From positions 1 to 5,957 of the forward strand of contig VGMB01000106.1 in NCBI GenBank assembly GCA_016866585.1: a stretch of 5,957 bases of DNA, read 5' to 3'. The position numbers were made by a program, and so were the translations under genes. Positions 1 to 3,714 of this stretch are shown here, one piece after another. Positions within the stretch are counted from its first letter, which is position 1; each line of letters starts with the position of its first letter. The DNA comes from Chlamydiota bacterium (GTDB lineage Bacteria > Chlamydiota > Chlamydiia > Chlamydiales > Rhabdochlamydiaceae). The notes under the pieces were generated by a model. The model searched no databases. It was not told the DNA's origin and saw nothing but the letters and a program-made list of their open reading frames with translations.

Positions 1-609
1 TAACAATTTATTATCTTTTAGCAAGGAACAATTCTTCTCGAAGAGTTCATCTTGTCCTTTGTCTTTTTTCTCAACAGAATCATCATCTTTGCAGCTATCA
101 TAATAATCCATCATGCTTTCCTTAGAAAGTCCTTGGATTAATAGATCTTGACCTGGCTTAAGGACAAATCCTTGACCTGAAGGGAGCAATTTTAAAAAGC
201 TAACTAGGTCTGTGATATTTTTTTTCAAAGTAGCAGGTCTTGCTTTAATCACAAGCTTACCAGATGTTCCTGGGAGTATGTTCCAAGAATAGTCTGCAAT
301 ATTAAATTCACCGAGTCCGATAGATCCTTCTAAAATCAAGTCTAACGAATACTTATTAAAAGCCTTTCCAAGAGCATCAAGTCTTGCTGTGAGATCTAAA
401 CTTGAAGATGCATCTATGAAATCAACTATGTTCATATCTTCAATAACTAGCATCTGATTTCCTGATACTTCAAAAGACTCTTCCTTAGATAGAATTTGTA
501 CTAGTTCTAAAAATGTTTTTCGAACCTCTTGCTTCTGCAATGCCTCTTCTCTTATTGCTGTCATTTCCTTTTCCACCTTTGTTTCTTCGATTTGATTCTT
601 TTTTGCCAT
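1..609 (-). CDS. Unrecognised protein, N-terminal 203 residues (3' end off the left edge)
   Basis: I translated the minus strand by hand from the ATG at 609-607. All 203 codons down to position 1 are open, so the gene continues past the left edge. The start is supported by a GGAG (complement of 616-619) six bases upstream. Residues 1-45 are highly charged (start MAKKNQIEET) and look like a helix or short coiled coil. Residues about 50-160 look like a mixed alpha/beta globular part with beta-like stretches (QMLVIEDM, GKLVIKARP, GFVLKPGQDLLIQGL). Residues 171-188 form an Asp/Lys/Glu-rich segment with a KDDD run. There is no signal peptide or membrane segment, so a cytoplasmic or secreted-without-signal protein is likely. 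It diverges from the lipoprotein gene at 751. I do not recognise the family and give no function. Confidence refers to this being a real gene. Confidence 0.8.
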   Translation of the reverse strand, partial: MAKKNQIEETKVEKEMTAIREEALQKQEVRKTFLELVQILSKEESFEVSGNQMLVIEDMNIVDFIDASSSLDLTARLDALGKAFNKYSLDLILEGSIGLGEFNIADYSWNILPGTSGKLVIKARPATLKKNITDLVSFLKLLPSGQGFVLKPGQDLLIQGLSKESMMDYYDSCKDDDSVEKKDKGQDELFEKNCSLLKDNKLL

Positions 610-668
610 GATCCACTCCGATGTTTCAATTTGAACGAAGATTTGTTTTATCAATCTAGATGTTTGTT

Positions 669-711
669 AAAAAGAGTTTTTTTTAATATCGCTCATTTTT
701 TTAGAAAAAAA
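669..711. other. Phased A/T tracts in the divergent intergenic gap
   Basis: The 141-bp gap between the divergent starts at 609 and 751 holds four homopolymer tracts: A5 at 669-673, T8 at 677-684, T7 at 696-702 and A7 at 705-711. Their centres are about 9.5, 18.5 and 9 bp apart, close to whole turns of the helix, which is the arrangement that gives intrinsic DNA bending. I found no convincing -35/-10 pair on either strand here. The nearest on the plus strand is TTGTTA (664-669) with TAATAT (684-689), whose 14-bp spacer is too short. The tracts may act as UP elements or as a binding site for a nucleoid protein; this is inference. Confidence 0.3.
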
Positions 712-739
712 TCTTTAAATCACGTATCCAAGAGTTATG

Positions 740-744
740 AAGGG
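740..744 (+). promoter_or_regulatory. Ribosome binding site fixing the SGNH lipoprotein start
   Basis: AAGGG lies six bases before the ATG at 751. That ATG begins a typical lipoprotein signal sequence. The same frame is open back to an ATG at 529, but that stretch runs antisense through the left-edge gene and encodes no plausible N-terminus, so 751 is the start. Confidence 0.75.
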
Positions 745-750
745 ATCCTT

Positions 751-1584
751 ATGAAAAAATACGTACTCTTATTTTTCTTGTGTTCTTGCTTAACAGGACA
801 AGAAATGCCTATTCCTGAATTTAATGATGATGCGTTGATTGCAGATGGAGATCGAGCAGGAAACTATGATCGTCCCTATAGTTTAAATCCTATTCCTATA
901 AATCCAAGAACCCCTGAGCCATCAAATTGCACCAAGGAAGCTAAGAAACCTGAAAATACCAAGAAATTCGAAAAAGAAATCCAGGCATATCTAGCTCAGG
1001 ACAAAGTAACCCCACCTAAAAAGCATGAGATCCTCTTTATTGGAAGCAGCATCTTTGTGAACTGGAAAACTTTATCAGATCAGATGTCTCCTCTACCTGT
1101 CATAAATAGAAGCTTTGGGGGAGCAACCACAGACCAGATCATCTTCAGGACAAACCAGATCGTAATTCCTTACCAACCAAAGATCATCGTATATTATTGC
1201 GGAAGTAATGATATAAGCCTTCACAAAAAACCAAATGAAATTCTAAAAAACTTCACCACCTTCTCAGAGACTATTTCCAAAGAACTCCCTGACACCACGA
1301 TCGTGTTCTTATCTATTAATAAAGCCCCAAGTAAGAAGGAATTATGGGATGAAATAGATGAAACAAATGAAAAAGTAGAGCAGTACTGCCATAACACGAA
1401 AAGAAGGATATACATAGACATCAATCCATTATTTTTCGATAACCAGGGTGATATTAACTACACATTCTTTTATTCAGACAATCTTCACTTGAGACAAGCT
1501 GCTTATGATGACCTGTCTAAAGTCATCAGACCTCTTTTAGAATCAATGTGGAAAAAAAATCAAACCAATGGATCTAAAAATTAA
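751..1584 (+). CDS. SGNH/GDSL-family hydrolase, predicted lipoprotein (277 aa)
   Basis: This is a predicted esterase or acyl hydrolase of the SGNH fold, related to the GDSL lipases and the platelet-activating-factor acetylhydrolase group. Residues 1-17 are MKKYVLLFFLCSCLTGQ, with a lipobox LCSC and Cys13 as the likely lipidated residue, so it should be anchored facing the periplasm or cell surface. A Pro- and Asn-rich linker (about 18-90) follows. The catalytic domain has all four blocks: FIGSSIF (block I, nucleophile Ser100), NRSFGGATT (block II Gly123/124), YCGSND (block III, Asn153) and SDNLH (block V, Asp243 and His246). Block I reads GSSI rather than GDSL; the Asp is lost but the serine is kept. 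Substrate cannot be read from sequence; acyl esters, O-acetyl sugars or peptidoglycan O-acetyl groups are possible. It is transcribed alone, diverging from the left-edge gene. The family is well supported, the lipidation a little less so. Confidence 0.85.
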   Translation: MKKYVLLFFLCSCLTGQEMPIPEFNDDALIADGDRAGNYDRPYSLNPIPINPRTPEPSNCTKEAKKPENTKKFEKEIQAYLAQDKVTPPKKHEILFIGSSIFVNWKTLSDQMSPLPVINRSFGGATTDQIIFRTNQIVIPYQPKIIVYYCGSNDISLHKKPNEILKNFTTFSETISKELPDTTIVFLSINKAPSKKELWDEIDETNEKVEQYCHNTKRRIYIDINPLFFDNQGDINYTFFYSDNLHLRQAAYDDLSKVIRPLLESMWKKNQTNGSKN

Positions 1585-1628
1585 TAAAGTTGTCTGTTTT
1601 TAATAGTAGTGGTATTTTGAAAAATATA

Positions 1629-1680
1629 TTAACAAACACAATGCGACTTTAAAAATAAAAATATAATAAAACATTGTTAA
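1629..1680. repeat. Imperfect inverted repeat around the doxX -10 hexamer
   Basis: TTAAC at 1629-1633 and GTTAA at 1676-1680 are inverted copies, as are CAATG at 1639-1643 and CATTG at 1672-1676; the two right-hand arms share one base. They bracket the TATAAT at 1662-1667. This could be an operator or simply a product of AT-rich composition. The arms are short, so confidence is low. Confidence 0.25.
1662..1667 (+). promoter_or_regulatory. Candidate -10 element upstream of the DoxX gene
   Basis: A perfect TATAAT lies 85 bases before the DoxX start codon. No good -35 hexamer lies 16-18 bases upstream, so the promoter may be activator-dependent, or the match may be chance in AT-rich DNA. Transcription would begin near 1674 and give a leader of about 78 bases. 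Confidence 0.35.
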
Positions 1681-1699
1681 CTAAGGAATTAAAGTAAAC

Positions 1700-1743
1700 A
1701 AGGAGCGAGGTTTCCTTTTTTGAGACTAAATATCTCCACCTCG
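1700..1743 (+). promoter_or_regulatory. Possible leader RNA structure before doxX
   Basis: CGAGGT (1706-1711) and ACCTCG (1738-1743) can form a 6-bp stem. GAGA (1722-1725) and TCTC (1733-1736) can form a 4-bp stem inside its loop. The GGAG of the AAGGAG at 1700-1705 can alternatively pair with CTCC at 1734-1737, which crosses the first stem, so two exclusive folds are possible. The strong Shine-Dalgarno-like AAGGAG lies about 46 bases before the doxX ATG, too far to serve it directly. This suggests leader control of translation but is unproven. Confidence 0.35.
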
Positions 1744-1755
1744 TCAAACACATGA
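1720..1755 (+). CDS. Possible 11-codon leader peptide overlapping doxX by ATGA
   Basis: A TTG at 1720 follows GAGG (1707-1710) by nine bases and opens a frame of 11 codons (LRLNISTSSNT if the first is read as Leu). Its TGA at 1753-1755 overlaps the doxX ATG at 1752-1754. The ATGA overlap is the usual arrangement for translational coupling and would explain why doxX has no Shine-Dalgarno. The ORF is very short and begins with a weak start codon, so it could easily be chance. Confidence 0.25.
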   Translation: MRLNISTSSNT

Positions 1756-2144
1756 AACTTGTTCTTGTATTAGGTAGATTTCTTTTCTCCTCTTTATTTT
1801 TGATTGCGGCTCCTTCTCATTTCACGGAATCTGCAATCAAACATGCAATAACAAATGGTATACCCATGGCAACAATATTTATTCCCTTTTTAGGGCTATG
1901 TTGTCTTTTTGGTGGAGTTAGTGTACTACTGGGATATAAAGCTAAAACCGGAGCTTGGCTTTTGGTGCTATTCCTTACTTTTAATACCTTTTCTTTCCAT
2001 AGGTTTTGGATTTTCCCAGATCCAATCACAAGAGAAATCCAACATTTTTTCTTTATCAAAAACATCTCACTCTTAGGAGCCGCGATGGTTATAACATACC
2101 TAGGATCGGGCCCCTGGAGCATAGATAAAGTAAAACAAAGATAA
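1752..2144 (+). CDS. DoxX-family inner-membrane protein (130 aa)
   Basis: This is a small integral membrane protein of the DoxX family. It has four hydrophobic segments at about residues 3-22, 41-61, 66-82 and 99-117, and a short basic C-terminus (KVKQR). Family features visible are the opening LVLGRFLFSSLF, the HRFWIFPDP segment between helices 3 and 4, HFFFIKNISLLG at the start of helix 4, and the terminal GSGPWSID. Length is normal for the family. DoxX-like proteins are associated with redox and oxidative-stress functions, but the biochemical role is generally unsettled. The ATG at 1752 is chosen because the first helix begins there and no ATG, GTG or TTG lies in frame in the 40-odd bases before it. 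There is no Shine-Dalgarno directly upstream. The gene converges on the Msr gene, with a 19-bp gap. Confidence 0.88.
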   Translation: MKLVLVLGRFLFSSLFLIAAPSHFTESAIKHAITNGIPMATIFIPFLGLCCLFGGVSVLLGYKAKTGAWLLVLFLTFNTFSFHRFWIFPDPITREIQHFFFIKNISLLGAAMVITYLGSGPWSIDKVKQR

Positions 2145-2163
2145 AAAACGTCACACTCCAACT

Positions 2164-3018
2164 CTAAAAACGCTTTGTATATATGTGACAGTATGGCATT
2201 TTCCCGGTTTTCTCATAGTAATGTTGATGATATGGCTCTGCAGGATAAAATCTAGAAGCTGGGACAATTTCCGTAGCTACGCGATATCCTTTTTTCTGTA
2301 GTTCTTCCGTGAGCTCTATTGCGATCTGATGCTGCTCTTCTGTCATATAATATATACCTGAACGATACTGGGAACCTAAGTCAGGACCTTGTCCTCCCCT
2401 CTGTGTTGGGTCATGTATTTCAAAAAAGTATCTAACAAGATCTTTATAAGTCAACTTACCTGAATCATAGACAACTTCAACAGCCTCAGAATGTCCCGTA
2501 AGACCACTACAAACCTCTTCATAGGTTGGATTTACTACATTTCCGCCAATATAGCCAGATCGAACAGAAGTAACACCTTCAAGCTTTTGAAATAAAAACT
2601 CCATGCCCCAAAAACAACCTCCGGCAAAATATGCAATCTTACGTCCCTCTCCTAAATTTGAAGATATAAAAAAAAGAGACAGCGAATTCACACAATGTCT
2701 AATATTTTTATCAGTTAAACCTTCACCTTCAAATACGTGTCCTAAATGTCCACCACATCTATTACAAAGTATTTCTATCCTACGACCATCAAGGTCAAGC
2801 TGACGCCTTACCATTGTGGGAATCTCATCATCAAAACTCGGCCAGCCACACCCTGATGTAAACTTAGAAGAGGAAAGATATAAGGGAGCATCACATTGTC
2901 TACATAAGTATACACCTTCACGTACGTTATCCTCATACTCCCCAGATCCAGGTCTTTCAGTGTATTTTTGACGAATAATTTTATCTTCATTAGCTGTCAA
3001 CTGATGATATCTTCGCAT
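2164..3018 (-). CDS. msrBA: Bifunctional methionine sulfoxide reductase, MsrB-MsrA fusion (284 aa)
   Basis: The enzyme reduces both methionine sulfoxide epimers in oxidised proteins: the MsrB domain handles R-sulfoxide and the MsrA domain S-sulfoxide. The MsrB domain is at about residues 1-118. It has a zinc site from two CxxC pairs (Cys39/42 and Cys85/88), the SGCGWPSF motif (Cys57), the GHVFEGEG segment, and the catalytic Cys109 in RHCVNS. The MsrA domain is at about 127-284. It has catalytic Cys135 in GGCFWGME, then GHSEAVEV, HDPTQ and GSQYRSGIY, and a probable resolving Cys277 in PYCHI near the C-terminus. All key residues are present. There is no signal peptide, so it is cytoplasmic. The frame extends upstream to an ATG at 3048, but that one has no ribosome site. 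The ATG at 3018 follows AAGGGG by six bases and is preferred. The domain order is B then A, the less usual arrangement of this fusion. Confidence 0.95.
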   Translation of the reverse strand: MRRYHQLTANEDKIIRQKYTERPGSGEYEDNVREGVYLCRQCDAPLYLSSSKFTSGCGWPSFDDEIPTMVRRQLDLDGRRIEILCNRCGGHLGHVFEGEGLTDKNIRHCVNSLSLFFISSNLGEGRKIAYFAGGCFWGMEFLFQKLEGVTSVRSGYIGGNVVNPTYEEVCSGLTGHSEAVEVVYDSGKLTYKDLVRYFFEIHDPTQRGGQGPDLGSQYRSGIYYMTEEQHQIAIELTEELQKKGYRVATEIVPASRFYPAEPYHQHYYEKTGKMPYCHIYTKRF

Positions 3019-3024
3019 GCAACG

Positions 3025-3030
3025 CCCCTT
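3025..3030 (-). promoter_or_regulatory. Ribosome binding site fixing the MsrBA start
   Basis: On the minus strand AAGGGG lies six bases before the ATG at 3018-3016. The in-frame ATG ten codons upstream (3048) is preceded only by AT-rich sequence, so the shorter protein is the likely product. Confidence 0.7.
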
Positions 3031-3061
3031 TTTCCTATTTATAATCATTTAATAGCTACGT

Positions 3062-3090
3062 TTTATAATCAAAATAATTGAATTCAACAA
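3062..3090 (-). promoter_or_regulatory. Candidate promoter for the MsrBA gene
   Basis: On the minus strand TTGTTG (complement of 3085-3090) and TATAAA (complement of 3062-3067) are separated by exactly 17 bases, the optimal sigma-70 spacing. Transcription would start near 3055 and give a leader of about 37 bases before the ATG at 3018. The -35 matches the consensus only in its TTG. Confidence 0.45.
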
Positions 3091-3170
3091 GATGTTCATG
3101 TATTTACGTCTCTTTAAGTGCTTATTGTATATGCAGTCAAGAATACAACAATTAAATGCGTTGAACATCT
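3090..3170. repeat. 9-bp inverted repeat between divergent msrBA and GNAT promoters
   Basis: AGATGTTCA at 3090-3098 and TGAACATCT at 3162-3170 are perfect inverted copies whose centres are 72 bp apart, close to seven helical turns. The left arm touches the msrBA -35 hexamer and the right arm touches the GNAT TATAAT. Between them is a second dyad, TTGTAT (3125-3130) with ATACAA (3143-3148). The arrangement suits a regulator bridging two half sites to control both genes. No regulator gene is in the window, so this is inference. Confidence 0.35.
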
Positions 3171-3175
3171 ATAAT
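3170..3175 (+). promoter_or_regulatory. Candidate -10 element for the GNAT gene
   Basis: A perfect TATAAT lies 23 bases before the TTG start, predicting a short leader beginning near 3182 that still includes the GGAG. No recognisable -35 lies 16-18 bases upstream. That zone instead carries the right half of the ATACAA dyad, which would fit an activated promoter. Confidence 0.4.
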
Positions 3176-3198
3176 TTTTATTAATATACGGAGAAAAA

Positions 3199-3657
3199 TT
3201 GGCTGAACTCATTTTTAGAAAAGCAAACCAGAGTGATCTAGAAGATATTATTTACTTACTAGCAGATGACGAGCTGGGAAAACATAGAGAGAATCTGTTA
3301 AAGACGATTCCTTCAAATTACTTAAATGCGTTTGAAAAAATCGATGCTGATCCCAATCACTTATTGATGGTCTTAGAAACAGAAAATACAATTATTGGTA
3401 CATGTCACTTAATATTTATTCCTTCTCTTACTTTTCAAGGAGGATTACGTATGAATATTGAGGCCGTCCGTATCGCGTCGTCTTACAGAAAACAAGGAAT
3501 CGGAGAGTGGATGATCAATCAAGCGCTATCTTTAGCTAGAAAACGTGAATGCAAGATAATCCAGTTAACAACAAATAAACAGAGGACTGATGCTAAGAAT
3601 TTTTATGAAAAGCTTGGCTTCAAAGCTACTCACGAGGGATTAAAAATGTACACATAA
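3199..3657 (+). CDS. GNAT-family N-acetyltransferase (152 aa), TTG start
   Basis: This is a predicted cytoplasmic acetyl-CoA-dependent N-acetyltransferase of the GNAT fold, at normal single-domain length. The N-terminal strand and helix (LIFRKANQSDLEDI) are typical. Strand beta-4 and motif A are at about residues 85-115. The acetyl-CoA pyrophosphate-binding loop is YRKQGIG, fitting the R/Q-x-x-G-x-G rule at Arg97 to Gly102. Motif B, NFYEKLGF at about 134-141, carries the conserved Tyr136, and the chain ends shortly after. The acceptor substrate cannot be inferred. The start is a TTG at 3199, supported by GGAG at 3190-3193 with five bases between. No in-frame ATG near the N-terminus fits the fold as well. 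The gene diverges from msrBA across a 180-bp control region and converges on the repeat protein, with 57 bp between them and no clear hairpin terminator. Confidence 0.9.
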   Translation: MAELIFRKANQSDLEDIIYLLADDELGKHRENLLKTIPSNYLNAFEKIDADPNHLLMVLETENTIIGTCHLIFIPSLTFQGGLRMNIEAVRIASSYRKQGIGEWMINQALSLARKRECKIIQLTTNKQRTDAKNFYEKLGFKATHEGLKMYT

Positions 3658-3714
3658 GAATATTGATAAGACATACACAATACGACTCATCCATTAAGTA
3701 AGAGAAAAACTAGA

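Noticed and set aside
529..750. N-terminal extension of the SGNH hydrolase frame back to an ATG at 529
   Set aside because: It lies antisense over the left-edge gene, gives Cys/Phe-rich non-protein-like sequence, has no ribosome site, and would bury the lipoprotein signal; the ATG at 751 has AAGGG and a lipobox.
1221..1424. Minus-strand ORF inside the SGNH gene
   Set aside because: It lies wholly antisense within a strongly supported gene and has no start signal.
1817..2161. Minus-strand ORF opposite doxX
   Set aside because: It is a shadow of the DoxX coding sequence with no ribosome site and no recognisable domain.
2150..2189. GTCACA/TGTGAC inverted repeat at the doxX-msrBA junction as a bidirectional terminator
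   Set aside because: The stem is only 6 bp with a loop of 28 bases and no adjacent T-run, so it does not look like an intrinsic terminator.
2603..2990. Two short ORFs overlapping msrBA, one on each strand
   Set aside because: Both fall inside conserved Msr coding sequence, lack ribosome sites and encode no plausible protein.
3019..3048. Ten-codon N-terminal extension of MsrBA from the ATG at 3048
   Set aside because: No Shine-Dalgarno precedes 3048, whereas AAGGGG is correctly spaced before the ATG at 3018 and the MsrB domain begins right after it.
3658..3714. Terminator between the convergent GNAT and repeat-protein genes
   Set aside because: I found no stable stem followed by a T-run on either strand.
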